Shown piece by piece: positions 50,813 through 59,484 of a DNA stretch of 64,000 nucleotides (within the stretch, counting starts at the first letter, position 1; each line of letters opens with the position of its first letter). The notes beneath the pieces were generated by a model. The model was not told the origin of the DNA. It did not search any database and saw only the letters and a program-made list of their open reading frames with translations. The stretch covers positions 1 through 64,000 of the forward strand of contig NZ_VOBR01000028.1 in assembly GCF_007845675.1 (NCBI RefSeq), written 5' to 3'. The position numbers were made by a program, and so were the translations under genes. The stretch comes from Lentzea tibetensis (GTDB lineage Bacteria; Actinomycetota; Actinomycetes; Mycobacteriales; Pseudonocardiaceae).

Positions 50813-52162
50813 TCAGGGACGGCTGGAGACGAAGACGTCCCAGACGCCGTTGGTGTCGGTGTCCACCAGGTCGGTGGCGCCCGAGTCGTACGCGAAGTAC
50901 TGCCCGTCAGCGCTCATCGCCACCCTGGACGACCACGAGAAGTACCGGGACCAGTTGGCAGCCTGTGCTCCGGTGGCGGTGCGCGACACCCGCTTCGTGA
51001 CTCCGGTCGCCACGTCGTGCACGAAGACGTCGACCGACCTGTTGGTGTCATCCGGAACGATGTCGAGCGCGTCCGACGAGTAGGCGACGTGCCGGCCGTC
51101 GCGGCTGATCGCCGAGAGCTTCGCGCCGTCCGGCAGGTCGTGCTCGAAGGTGGCCGCGGCCGGCGAGATGCGGATCGTGGTGCCGGTGAGCCGGTCGTAG
51201 CGGAAGATGTCGGCCGCGTGGTTGCCGTCACCGGGGACCAGGTTGGACGCGCCCGATCCGTAGGCGACGTAACGGCCGTCCGCGCTGATCGACGGTTCGT
51301 AGGAGAGCTCGTTCGCCTCCGTGCCGTCGCTCGCGACCGAGATCCTGGTGGTGGTCCCCTGCTGGGTGTCGCGCAGGAACACGTCCGAGACCTGGTTGGT
51401 GTCACCGGGAACGAGGTTGGTGGCCCACGAGCGGAACGCGACGAAGCGTCCGTCGGCGCTCATCACCGGCTCCGAGTAGTCGGAGGAACCGTTGGACTGC
51501 CCGCCCGCGGTCGAGACCGAGATCCTGGTGGTGAGGCCGGTCTCCCGGTCGTGCCGGAAGACGTCGCGCCGCTGGTTGGTGTCACCGGGAACCAGGTCCG
51601 CGGCATCCGAAACGAACGTCACGTACCGGCCGTCCGCGCTGATCGACGCGTAGAAACCGCCGCCCCGGACCTGACCGCCGCCGGTCGCGACCGAGACCCT
51701 GCTCGTGGTGCCGGTCTGCCGGTCGTGCACGAAGACGTCGGCCGCGGTGTTCGTGTCGCCGGGCACCAGGTTCGTCGCGTTGGACGTGAACGCCACGTAC
51801 CGGCCGTCCGCGCTGATCGACGGGCTCGACGAGTACGGGTGGGGAAACTCCTCGCCGACAGCCGTGCCCTGGGAACCGTCGCTGGCGACCGAGACACGAG
51901 TCGTCGTCCCGGTCAGCCGGTCCCGCACGAACACGTCGTAGTCGTCATTGGTGTCACCGGGAACGAGGGTGGCCTCCGAGTCGAAGGCGACGTACCGGCC
52001 GTCCGCGCTGAGCGCGGGGTTCTGGCTCTTCTTGTCGCCCTGACCGCCGTCCGTGGCGACCGAGACCCGACTGGTCACCGCGGCATCCGGCTCGGCGTGC
52101 GCGGGCCCCGCCGTGCTCAGCACCACGATCGGCGCCAAGCCGACTGCTAACAACCGTCTCAT
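50813..52162 (-). CDS. Secreted TolB/PD40-type beta-propeller protein, copy 1
   Basis: A 449-residue protein from ATG 52162. The signal peptide MRRLLAVGLAPIVVLSTAG is cleaved near AHAEPD. The rest is seven or more repeats of SADGRYVAF.S.A..LVPGDTN...DVFV.DR.TGTTTRVSVA, a PD40/TolB-type propeller with one acidic PGDTN turn per blade that could bind calcium. No catalytic motif. It is a tandem paralogue of the gene at 52322-53683 and has nearly the same upstream block. Confidence 0.9.
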   Translation of the reverse strand: MRRLLAVGLAPIVVLSTAGPAHAEPDAAVTSRVSVATDGGQGDKKSQNPALSADGRYVAFDSEATLVPGDTNDDYDVFVRDRLTGTTTRVSVASDGSQGTAVGEEFPHPYSSSPSISADGRYVAFTSNATNLVPGDTNTAADVFVHDRQTGTTSRVSVATGGGQVRGGGFYASISADGRYVTFVSDAADLVPGDTNQRRDVFRHDRETGLTTRISVSTAGGQSNGSSDYSEPVMSADGRFVAFRSWATNLVPGDTNQVSDVFLRDTQQGTTTRISVASDGTEANELSYEPSISADGRYVAYGSGASNLVPGDGNHAADIFRYDRLTGTTIRISPAAATFEHDLPDGAKLSAISRDGRHVAYSSDALDIVPDDTNRSVDVFVHDVATGVTKRVSRTATGAQAANWSRYFSWSSRVAMSADGQYFAYDSGATDLVDTDTNGVWDVFVSSRP

Positions 52163-52227
52163 CTTCGTCCCTCTGTCCGGCCGCCTCACTGGCGGCGCTG
52201 CGGCGCAAAGTAACCAGAACACGAGGA

Positions 52228-52274
52228 ATGTTCACGTCAGGACGGCGATCTGTTCCACTTTCGGCACGACCAAT
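52228..52274 (-). promoter_or_regulatory. Conserved upstream block of PD40 copy 1 (candidate promoter)
   Basis: 47 bp that match 53751-53797 at 44 positions, although the DNA between block and gene differs more. On the transcribed strand it holds AAAGTGGAACAGATCG then TGACGTGAACAT. A GGAAC -35-like element suggests an ECF-type sigma promoter. Confidence 0.5.
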
Positions 52275-52278
52275 TGTG

Positions 52279-52316
52279 CGGAGGGCGCCCGTCTTGACGT
52301 GCTCGAGCGCCCTCCG
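52279..52316 (-). terminator. Hairpin terminator of the second PD40 gene
   Basis: CGGAGGGCGC and GCGCCCTCCG form a 10-bp perfect stem just after the stop at 52322 and before the promoter block of copy 1. Confidence 0.65.
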
Positions 52317-52321
52317 GTCCG

Positions 52322-53683
52322 TCAACGACGGCTGGAGACGAAGATGTCCCCGACGCCGTTGGTGTCACCGGACACCAGGTCGGTGGCGGACGAGTTGTAG
52401 CTGACGTACTGCGCGTCGGCGCTCATCGCCACCGTGACGCTGGACAGGAAGTCGAAGGGCCAGCTGCCCGTCTGCGCTCCGGTGGCCGTGAGCGACACCC
52501 GCTGGGTGGCTCCCGTCGTCACGTCGTGCACGAAGACGTCGATCGACTTGTTCGTGTCATCCGGGACGATGCCCTCCCCGTCCGACCAGTAGGCGACGTA
52601 CCGGCCGTCGCCGCTGATCGCCGGGTACTGCGCGCCGTTCGGCAGGAAGTGCGCGTAGACGGCCGTGGCCGACGAGATCCGGATCGTGGTGCCGGTGAGC
52701 CGGTCGTAGCGGAACACGTCGTGGGCGTTGTTGACGTCGCCGGGGATCAGGTTGGACCCGGCGGAGACGTAGGCGACGTACCGGCCGTCCGCGCTGATCG
52801 ACGGCTCGTAGGAGAGCTCGTTCGCCTCGGTGCCGTCGCTCGCGACCGAGATCCTGGTGGTGGTCTCCCGCTCGGTGTCGCGCAGGAACACGTCGGAGGC
52901 GTTGTTCGTGTCACCGGAAACGAGGTTGGTGGCCCACGAGCGGAACGCGACGAAGCGTCCGTCGGCGCTCATCACCGGCTCCGAGTAGTCGGAGGATCCG
53001 TTGGACTGCCCGCCGGTGGACGAGACCGAGACTCGGGTGGTGAGCCCGGTCTCCCGGTCGTGCCGGAAGATGTCGCGCTGCTGGTTGGTGTCACCGGGAA
53101 CCAGGTCCGCACCGCTGGACACGAACGTCACGTACCGGCCGTTCCCGCTGATCGCCGCGTAGAAGCCGCCTGCCCAGCTCTCCCGGCCGCCGCTCGCCAC
53201 GGAGGCCCTGGTCGTGGCACCCGTCTGGATGTCGTGCACGAAGACGTCGGTCGTGCGGTTGGTGTCGCCCTCCACCAGGTTCGTCGCGTTGGACGAGAAC
53301 GCGACGAACCTGCCGTCCGCGCTGATCGACGGGTTCGACGAGTACGGGTAGGGATACCGGCTGTCGTCCGCGGCCTGGGAACCGTCGCTGGCGACCGAGA
53401 CGCGAGTCGTCGTCCCGGTCAGCCGGTCCCGCACGAACACGTCGCTGACCTCGTTGGTGTCACCGGGAACGAGGGTGGTGGCCTCCGAGTCGAACGCCAC
53501 GTACCTGCCGTCCGCGCTGAGCTCGGAGTTCTCGCTCTTCTTGTCGCCCTGACCGCCGTCGGTGGCGACCGAGACCCGACTGGTCACCGCGGCATCCGGT
53601 TCGGCGTGCGCGAGCCCCGCCAACACCCCCGCCGTGCTCAGCACCACGACCGGTGCCAAGCCGACTGCTAACAACCGTCTCAT
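52322..53683 (-). CDS. Secreted TolB/PD40-type beta-propeller protein, copy 2
   Basis: A 453-residue protein from ATG 53683 with signal peptide MRRLLAVGLAPVVVLSTAGV and the same blade repeat as copy 1. Long blocks are identical between the copies (for example GGQSNGSSDYSEPVMSADGR and DGTEANELSYEPSISADGRY). Blade 2 and the C-terminal blades diverge. It arose by recent tandem duplication. It is exported; it probably binds ligands or serves a structural role. Confidence 0.9.
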   Translation of the reverse strand: MRRLLAVGLAPVVVLSTAGVLAGLAHAEPDAAVTSRVSVATDGGQGDKKSENSELSADGRYVAFDSEATTLVPGDTNEVSDVFVRDRLTGTTTRVSVASDGSQAADDSRYPYPYSSNPSISADGRFVAFSSNATNLVEGDTNRTTDVFVHDIQTGATTRASVASGGRESWAGGFYAAISGNGRYVTFVSSGADLVPGDTNQQRDIFRHDRETGLTTRVSVSSTGGQSNGSSDYSEPVMSADGRFVAFRSWATNLVSGDTNNASDVFLRDTERETTTRISVASDGTEANELSYEPSISADGRYVAYVSAGSNLIPGDVNNAHDVFRYDRLTGTTIRISSATAVYAHFLPNGAQYPAISGDGRYVAYWSDGEGIVPDDTNKSIDVFVHDVTTGATQRVSLTATGAQTGSWPFDFLSSVTVAMSADAQYVSYNSSATDLVSGDTNGVGDIFVSSRR

Positions 53684-53750
53684 CTTCGTCCCTCTGTCCG
53701 GCCGCCTCGATGGCGGCATCGCGGGGCGGACCGTAGCTGGGATGCGAGAC

Positions 53751-53797
53751 ATGTTCACGTCAGAACGTCGATCTGTTCCACTTTCGGCACGATCAAT
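53751..53797 (-). promoter_or_regulatory. Conserved upstream block of PD40 copy 2 (candidate promoter)
   Basis: The counterpart of 52228-52274 with three differences in 47 bp. It includes GTGGAACAGATCGACG and TGACGTGAACAT on the transcribed strand. It lies about 70 bp before the start. Confidence 0.5.
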
Positions 53798-53913
53798 CTC
53801 GGAGCCGGGGAGTGCAACAGGGCACCTGGGCTCTGCGACTTCGCACGAGCTCCGGGTCTGTGTCAGGGAAAAACCCTGATGGACGCGATGATCACGATGG
53901 ATAGCGTGCTGGT

Positions 53914-54882
53914 GTGCGCAGACCTCTGGTGCTCGCGGTGCTAGCCGGTGCCGCGGTGATCCTCGTGCCCTGGACGATCCACCTGGCGGGCACGCTGCCC
54001 GATCGCCACGGCAGCAGCCAGTGGCGACTCGCGTGGGTTGGTTTCGACGTCGCGCTGCTGTGCTGTTTCGCGGCTGCGGCGTGGCTGGGCCTGCGGCGCC
54101 GGCGCAATGCCGTCCCGGTGCTGGCGGCCACCGCCGCGCTGCTGTGCTGCGATGCGTGGTTCGACGTGCTGCTCGGGTGGGGCGGCCCGGATCAGTGGAT
54201 CAGCCTCGCACTGGCCGCGGTGGTGGAGCTGCCCCTGGCGATGTTCCTGCTGGCGCAGGCCAAGACGTTGCTGATCAGCAACCAGCCCCGCCGACCGTGG
54301 TCGGTGCAGGACGTCGAGCTGCACACCGACGAGGAGTACCAACAGCTGCTCAACAGGCTGGGCGAGCGGGCATGGACCACGTCGGCCCTCGCCACCGCAC
54401 TCGCCCTGCCCGAGGACCGGGTGACCACGATGCTCAGCCGGCTCGCCGATGCCGACTACGCACGGCGGCGGTGGGACGGCCGCTGGCAATCCGTCGGCAT
54501 GACCCTGCTCAAACCCGACCTCGACATCCTGCCCGACGCCGACCGGCATCGACTCCAGGCACATCTCGACGGGAAGATCGACGCCGACGTACAGCTGCTG
54601 AACTGGGCCGCTCGGCACCACGAGCAGTTCGGCCCCTGGGCCAAAGGCATGCGTTCCCGCATCCACCTCACCGAGGCCGAACTCGCCGACTTCAACGACG
54701 AGTACCTCGAACTGACCGACCGGTACGGGGCGAGACACCCGCGACCGACCGACGACACCCGCCTCGTCGCGATCCGCTGGTACGCCTTCCCCCAGCCGGA
54801 CGACTCGGCACCCGACCAGGCCGACCGGCACGGGGACAGCGTCCGCGCCGCGATCACTCGGGCGGCCACGGGACCTCGATGA
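53914..54882 (+). CDS. Membrane protein with a cytoplasmic winged-helix-like domain
   Basis: A 322-residue protein from GTG 53914. Four TM helices occupy about 5-125 (PLVLAVLAGAAVILVPW, VGFDVALLCCFAAAAWLGL, VLAATAALLCCDAWFDVLLG, WISLALAAVVELPLAMFLLA). A cytosolic part follows in which TDEEYQQLLNRLGERAWTTS, then ALATALALPEDRVTTMLSRL, looks like a winged helix. The C-terminal region is a helical ~70-residue segment. Probably a membrane-bound regulator or sensor; the family is unknown to me. It overlaps the next gene tail to tail by 29 bp. Confidence 0.7.
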   Translation: MRRPLVLAVLAGAAVILVPWTIHLAGTLPDRHGSSQWRLAWVGFDVALLCCFAAAAWLGLRRRRNAVPVLAATAALLCCDAWFDVLLGWGGPDQWISLALAAVVELPLAMFLLAQAKTLLISNQPRRPWSVQDVELHTDEEYQQLLNRLGERAWTTSALATALALPEDRVTTMLSRLADADYARRRWDGRWQSVGMTLLKPDLDILPDADRHRLQAHLDGKIDADVQLLNWAARHHEQFGPWAKGMRSRIHLTEAELADFNDEYLELTDRYGARHPRPTDDTRLVAIRWYAFPQPDDSAPDQADRHGDSVRAAITRAATGPR

Positions 54883-55915
54883 ACCTCGGCCGGTAGATCC
54901 GCGCGTCGGCCAGCGCGTCGCGCGGGTCGAGGCTGTTGACGTTGTAGGACACGGTGAGCTCGCCGGGTCTGCTCAGCTGCGGGTGCGCGGACGCGTCGTA
55001 CACGATGATCGAGCTGCCCGCCTCGGGCGCGTGGTAGAGCACCCGAGGGTCGCCGAACGGGCCGGCGGGCGAGGACGCCGTGTAGGCGACCACGTTGCGG
55101 TTGAAGGGAACGTTGCTGTCCACGGTGACGAGCACGTGCTCGTCGCCGACCTTCGTGACCGAGAACGCCGTGCCGACACCGGTGAGCACGCGCACCGAGT
55201 CCTCCTCGAACCGCGACCACCCCTGTCCGGTCCAGAACTCCCACGGACCGGTCAGGTCGCCGCCCGGCACGCGGGCGAGCCGGAGGTGCTTGCCGAACGG
55301 GCCGTCGTGCTCGGCGCCGTAGACGTAGGTGTGGTCGCCGTCCTGAAGGATCTCCGAACCCCACGCGATGTTCCGGCCGACCGGGATCGTGATCAGGGAC
55401 GTCAGTGCCAGCGCGGGCAGGGCGAACGTGGCCAGCGAGGTACCCGCGCCCCGCACGTCCAGCGGGCCGTTTCCCGTTGTCTGGTAACGGTTGTACAGCA
55501 CGCGCAGCACGCCGTTCTGCACGATGCCGTCGCCGACCCAGAGGTGCTCGTCGGCCCCCGGCAGGTCGACCAGCGCCCTCGGCCGGTCCGGCGTGCCGCC
55601 GTGCAACGTCGCGCCGAGGCTGCCGTCCGCCTCCTGCACCACAAGCGTGTTGCGCGGCATCGGCGTGCCGGCGGGCCTGCTGTGGTCGGTGTTCACCTTG
55701 CCGAGGAACGTGTCGGAGAACAGCCAGGCCGTGCGGCCGTCCGGCAGCGGCACCGACGCGGTGCGGTCGGCGCCCGTCCAGCGGCCGCCCGCGTTGCCAT
55801 ATTCGGTCCACAGCGCGTTCAACGCCTCATCAGGGCTCGCTGCCTGCGGCGGGGTGGGTGTGCTCGAAGCCATCATCGCGAGCGCCAGCAGCGGCATCAG
55901 CCGCAGAACTGGCAT
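54854..55915 (-). CDS. Secreted DUF4185/DUF5005-like propeller protein
   Basis: A 353-residue protein from ATG 55915 with a signal peptide (MPVLRLMPLLALAMMASSTP). Features: YGNAGGRWTGADRTASVPLP, DGRTAWLFSDTFLGKVN, WGSEILQDGDHTYVYGAEHD, ARVPGGDLTGPWEFWTG and the C-terminal PRFIEVPWP. This is the five-bladed, glycoside-hydrolase-like fold annotated DUF4185 or DUF5005. The DTFLG stretch resembles the acidic site of such enzymes. It probably acts on or binds extracellular glycans. Confidence 0.75.
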   Translation of the reverse strand: MPVLRLMPLLALAMMASSTPTPPQAASPDEALNALWTEYGNAGGRWTGADRTASVPLPDGRTAWLFSDTFLGKVNTDHSRPAGTPMPRNTLVVQEADGSLGATLHGGTPDRPRALVDLPGADEHLWVGDGIVQNGVLRVLYNRYQTTGNGPLDVRGAGTSLATFALPALALTSLITIPVGRNIAWGSEILQDGDHTYVYGAEHDGPFGKHLRLARVPGGDLTGPWEFWTGQGWSRFEEDSVRVLTGVGTAFSVTKVGDEHVLVTVDSNVPFNRNVVAYTASSPAGPFGDPRVLYHAPEAGSSIIVYDASAHPQLSRPGELTVSYNVNSLDPRDALADARIYRPRFIEVPWPPE

Positions 55916-55987
55916 CCGGCCTCCCCGTCGTCGCTGTGGGGCCAGATCTAACCGACGATCGTCTTTCCACACAACCAGGCATGCGGA

Positions 55988-56887
55988 TCATCTGACGGCA
56001 TCGGCGACGTAGGCGGCCGTGAGCACCTGCATGCCGCGCCCGCTGGTCGGGTCGCACCCGGTGATGTGCGCGATGCGCTGCAGCCGGTAGTCCAGCGTGC
56101 TGCGGTGGATGAACAGGTTCTTCGCCGCCCTGTTGCGGCTGAAGTCGGCGTCGATCAACGCGGTGAGCGCGTCCCACAGCAGCGCGTGCGCCCGCAGCGG
56201 CTCGATGACCGCGACCAGCGAGTCGGTCACCTCCTTGTGGCTGGTCACCGCGTACTCGACCAGCACGTCCGATAACGCGTACGCGCCGCTCGGCCGCCTG
56301 CCCGCCGTGACCAGCCTCAGCACGTCGGTGGCCTCGCGGAACCCGTCGGCGATGTCCTCCCTCGGCCGGGTGGCCGTCGCGAGCAAGCCCTGCCCGCCGA
56401 GGCTCTGGGTGAGCCGCCCGGTGACCCGGTCGGCGTCCTCCGCGGGCACGAGCAGGACCAGGTCTCCGTCGTGGCGGGTCGTCAGCACGGCCTCGTGCAG
56501 CGCGGGCCTGCCGTCCGCATCGGGGGAACGGACGACCACGACCAGGTACCTGGCGGCGAGCCGGTCGAACACCTCGGGCGGGACGGGCCGTCCGGCGATC
56601 AGGTCGGCGGCGAGGTCGCGCGGCGCCGCCTGCTGCCGGAGGCCGTCGAGGAAGTCCGCCAGCAGCGCACCGCCGCTCCGCACCAGCTCGACGAGCTCGG
56701 GATCGTCCCCGGCCGCTCGGGCGAGCGCGTCGACCAGCTCACCCGGCGCACCGCCCGTCCAGTGCTCCCCCGCCGCCCGCACCGCCGCGCGGAACTCCTC
56801 CAGCCGAACGTGAATGCCGGCCACCGGACGCAGGTTCGTGCGCCCGCGGCCGACGGTGTCGTCCCATTTGGCAACGGTTTCTGTCAC
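55988..56887 (-). CDS. PucR-family (CdaR-like) transcriptional regulator
   Basis: A 299-residue protein from GTG 56887. The C-terminal PucR helix-turn-helix is complete: LIDADFSRNRAAKNLFIHRS, then TLDYRLQRIAHITGCDPTSG. The middle is a GGDEF-like degenerate domain (LAARYLVVVVRSPDADGRPA, then VLLVPAEDADRVTGRL), typical of this actinomycete class. It is the gene downstream of the phenazine-locus methyltransferase and may be co-transcribed with it (gap 102 bp). Confidence 0.9.
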   Translation of the reverse strand: MTETVAKWDDTVGRGRTNLRPVAGIHVRLEEFRAAVRAAGEHWTGGAPGELVDALARAAGDDPELVELVRSGGALLADFLDGLRQQAAPRDLAADLIAGRPVPPEVFDRLAARYLVVVVRSPDADGRPALHEAVLTTRHDGDLVLLVPAEDADRVTGRLTQSLGGQGLLATATRPREDIADGFREATDVLRLVTAGRRPSGAYALSDVLVEYAVTSHKEVTDSLVAVIEPLRAHALLWDALTALIDADFSRNRAAKNLFIHRSTLDYRLQRIAHITGCDPTSGRGMQVLTAAYVADAVR

Positions 56888-56989
56888 GTCGAACCCCCAG
56901 CAAAGTTTTCGGATGACAGAGTGCAGACAGATACCCCGCCACTGGAGAGCGACTGAATTCCCACTGCAGCGGTCTCAATTCGTTGCGTT

Positions 56990-58000
56990 TTATTCCACAA
57001 CAGGCGCGGCAATGATGGCGGTCGTCTCAACTGGAAGGCCCGCGACGCGTTCCACCGCGAATCCGGCACGGCTCAGCAGTTCGGTGTAGCACTCCAGCGT
57101 CCGGTGCTTCCCGCCGTTCGTCATCAACAGGTGCAGGTCCCACAACGCGGGCAGGACGCTGGGCGCGGACTCGACCACGACCCGTTCCAGGATCACCAGC
57201 CTCGCCGACGGGTCCGCCATCGCGGCCCGGCAGTTCGCGAACACACCGACGACGTCGTCATCGCTCCAGCCTGCGAGCACCCTGCACAGGAAGTAGACGT
57301 CGCCACCAGCAGGAACGGCCTCGGTCATGTCACCGTCGACCAGCTCGACCCGGTCGAGCCCGACCGTCGCAGCCAGGTTCTGCCTGGCCACCGGGATCAC
57401 GTGCGGACGGTCCATCACCTTCGCGCGCGCGTCCGGAACGGCAGCGAGTATCGCGGCCGTGAGCTGGCCGGGACCGGCGCCCACGTCGACGAACGTCTTG
57501 GCGGACAGGTCGATCGCCTCGGGCACGTGGTCGAAGAAGAGGTTGCCCGCCTTCATCGCCAGCTGGAAGCGCTCGCCGAGGTCGCCGTCGCGGCCGAGGC
57601 GCTGGTAGAGGGGTTCACCGAACGCCGCCTCGAAGCCGGCGGTGAGCGTGCTGATGGACGTCTCGACGTGCGCCCAGGCGGTGTAGAACTCCTCGCCGTA
57701 GAGCAGGCACATGTGCCGCAGCGAGTCCGGTGTGTCCGTCAACAGCGCGCTGACCTGCGTGTTCCGGTACCCCTCGACGCCGTCGCCGTCGAACAGCCCC
57801 ATGGCCACCAGCAGCCGCATCAGCCGGTGGACGCCCTCTGCCGACGCACCGGTCGCCGCGGCCAGGTCCTCGTCGGTGTTCCGCCCGGCGTCGACCAGGT
57901 CCGGAATTCCGAGTTTCACCGCAGCGTAGACGCATTGTGCGCGCCATCCGCCGGTGACCAGATCGACCACTTCCTCAGCGGCCTTCAAGTCGACCTTCAC
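56990..58000 (-). CDS. SAM-dependent O-methyltransferase (PhzM/plant-OMT-like)
   Basis: A 336-residue class I methyltransferase. The N-terminal dimerisation winged helix (VTGGWRAQCVYAAVKLGIPDL, then ASAEGVHRLMRLLVAMGLF) is followed by the SAM site TFVDVGAGPGQLTAAILAAVP and the late motif ILERVVVES. It belongs to the O-methyltransferase family 2, which includes PhzM-like and anthracycline methyltransferases. It is divergent from the phz genes, so a tailoring methylation of a phenazine or anthranilate product is likely. Start ATG 58000. Confidence 0.88.
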   Translation of the reverse strand: MKVDLKAAEEVVDLVTGGWRAQCVYAAVKLGIPDLVDAGRNTDEDLAAATGASAEGVHRLMRLLVAMGLFDGDGVEGYRNTQVSALLTDTPDSLRHMCLLYGEEFYTAWAHVETSISTLTAGFEAAFGEPLYQRLGRDGDLGERFQLAMKAGNLFFDHVPEAIDLSAKTFVDVGAGPGQLTAAILAAVPDARAKVMDRPHVIPVARQNLAATVGLDRVELVDGDMTEAVPAGGDVYFLCRVLAGWSDDDVVGVFANCRAAMADPSARLVILERVVVESAPSVLPALWDLHLLMTNGGKHRTLECYTELLSRAGFAVERVAGLPVETTAIIAAPVVE

Positions 58001-58255
58001 AGTTAGGGCCTTTCTGCCGACGACTCACCACCTGCCGTTTTAGCTGCCAGATGAAAACGTTGTCAACAACTGTCGGAACAGCGCGGTGTCATCTGTGTGA
58101 CAACTCCGAAGAACTCGGATCATCCCGAACAAATCGGAACCGCTTCTCAGCGACTTGAGGAGGTTCCTCATTGCTCGGCGGATTGCGCCGCCGGTGAACC
58201 GCTCTCGATCATGGATCGGCGTTCCCCGACCGGAACGCGGCGAAGGACGGAGCCC

Positions 58256-58966
58256 GTGCACCAGCCACCTCTCCCCGACCGCAAGGCCGCGGCAGCGCGC
58301 GTTCTGCTCGAGTGTCCGCAGTGGTCGGACCGGATGATCGGCGACGCGACCGGCCTGTCGACCAAGACCGTCGCCGCCGTGCGGAACCGGCTCGGCCGCC
58401 ACACCCCGGCGCGGGTCGGGCGCGACGGCCGCGTCCGGCCGACCGACGGCGCCGAGCGGCGGCTGCGGGCCCGTGAGCTGATGACGGACCAACCGCACCT
58501 GTCGCTGCGCCAGGTCGCCGCCGCCGTCGGGATCTCGCCGGAGACCGCCCGCGCCGTGCGCCGCGAGCTGCATGACCGCGACCGGACCGAGCCCGCACCC
58601 CACCGCGTCCCGCCGGGGCGAACCGACCTCGCGGCGCTGCTGGACCAGCTGCGCCACGACCCAGCGGTCCTGTTGAGCCACCACGGCCGCGTTCTGCTGC
58701 GGCTGCTGCACCTGCAGCTGCACGCGCGGACGTCGTGGATCGACCTGGCCGACCACGTCCCCGTCCACCGCCGTGACGAGCTGGCCGAGTTCGCCAGGCA
58801 GAACGCGGCGGTGTGGCGGGTGTTCGCGGACCGTCTCGACCGTGACCCGGAAGGTGCTGCATGCCCGGTATCCCGCCCATCCACCCCTACCGGTTGCCCG
58901 CCCCCGGCGACCTGCCACCCTCGGTCGCCTCGTGGACTCCCGACCCGGCGCGCGCGGTGCTCCTGA
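58256..58966 (+). CDS. StrR/NovG-type regulator lacking its N-terminal ParB-like domain
   Basis: About 236 residues from GTG 58256 (AAGGACGGAG upstream; ATG 58211 also in frame). The start, [30 protein letters not shown], is the StrR/NovG helix-turn-helix. It is followed by the hallmark [20 protein letters not shown] and a second helix-turn-helix [20 protein letters not shown]. Full-length StrR proteins have a ~120-residue ParB-like domain before this; here nothing similar precedes it. The last 106 bp overlap phzD in another frame. It is probably the pathway activator, in a shortened form. Confidence 0.75.
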   Translation: MHQPPLPDRKAAAARVLLECPQWSDRMIGDATGLSTKTVAAVRNRLGRHTPARVGRDGRVRPTDGAERRLRARELMTDQPHLSLRQVAAAVGISPETARAVRRELHDRDRTEPAPHRVPPGRTDLAALLDQLRHDPAVLLSHHGRVLLRLLHLQLHARTSWIDLADHVPVHRRDELAEFARQNAAVWRVFADRLDRDPEGAACPVSRPSTPTGCPPPATCHPRSPRGLPTRRARCS

Positions 58967-59484
58967 TCCACGACATGCAGCGGTTCTTCTTGCGCCCGTT
59001 GCCTTCCCCGATGGCCGAGGAGCTGGTGCGGAACGTGACGGCGCTGCGCGACCGCTGCCGCGCCGACGGCGTCCCGATCGCGTACACCGCGCAGCCCGGT
59101 GGCATGTCCGACGCCGAACGGGGGCTGTTGAAGGACATCTGGGGTTCGGGCATGCGGGTCGACCCGGTGGACCGCGAGATCGTCGAGCCGCTCGCGCCCG
59201 AGGACGGCGACTGGCTGCTCACCAAGTGGCGCTACAGCGCGTTCCACCGCTCCGACCTGCTCGCGCGGATGCGCGCGGCCGGTCGCGACCAGCTGGTGAT
59301 CTGCGGCGTGTACGCGCACGTCGGCGTGCTGATGACGGCCGTCGACGCGTTCACCAACGACATCGAGACCTTCGTGGTGGCCGACGCCGTCGCCGACTTC
59401 TCCGCCGAGCACCACCAGCTGGCGCTGCGGTACGCGGCCTCGTGCTGCGCCGTGGTGCTCAGCGTCAAGGAAGTGCTCACATGA
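58861..59484 (+). CDS. phzD: Isochorismatase PhzD (ADIC hydrolase)
   Basis: A 207-residue isochorismatase-family enzyme from ATG 58861. Residue numbering matches Pseudomonas PhzD: catalytic Asp38 in [10 protein letters not shown] and Lys122 in [27 protein letters not shown] supplies the Gly/Val residues that replace cysteine in PhzD. It hydrolyses 2-amino-2-desoxyisochorismate to trans-2,3-dihydro-3-hydroxyanthranilate (DHHA), a precursor of phenazines and of 3-hydroxyanthranilate-type units. It overlaps phzE by ATGA. Confidence 0.95.
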   Translation: MPGIPPIHPYRLPAPGDLPPSVASWTPDPARAVLLIHDMQRFFLRPLPSPMAEELVRNVTALRDRCRADGVPIAYTAQPGGMSDAERGLLKDIWGSGMRVDPVDREIVEPLAPEDGDWLLTKWRYSAFHRSDLLARMRAAGRDQLVICGVYAHVGVLMTAVDAFTNDIETFVVADAVADFSAEHHQLALRYAASCCAVVLSVKEVLT

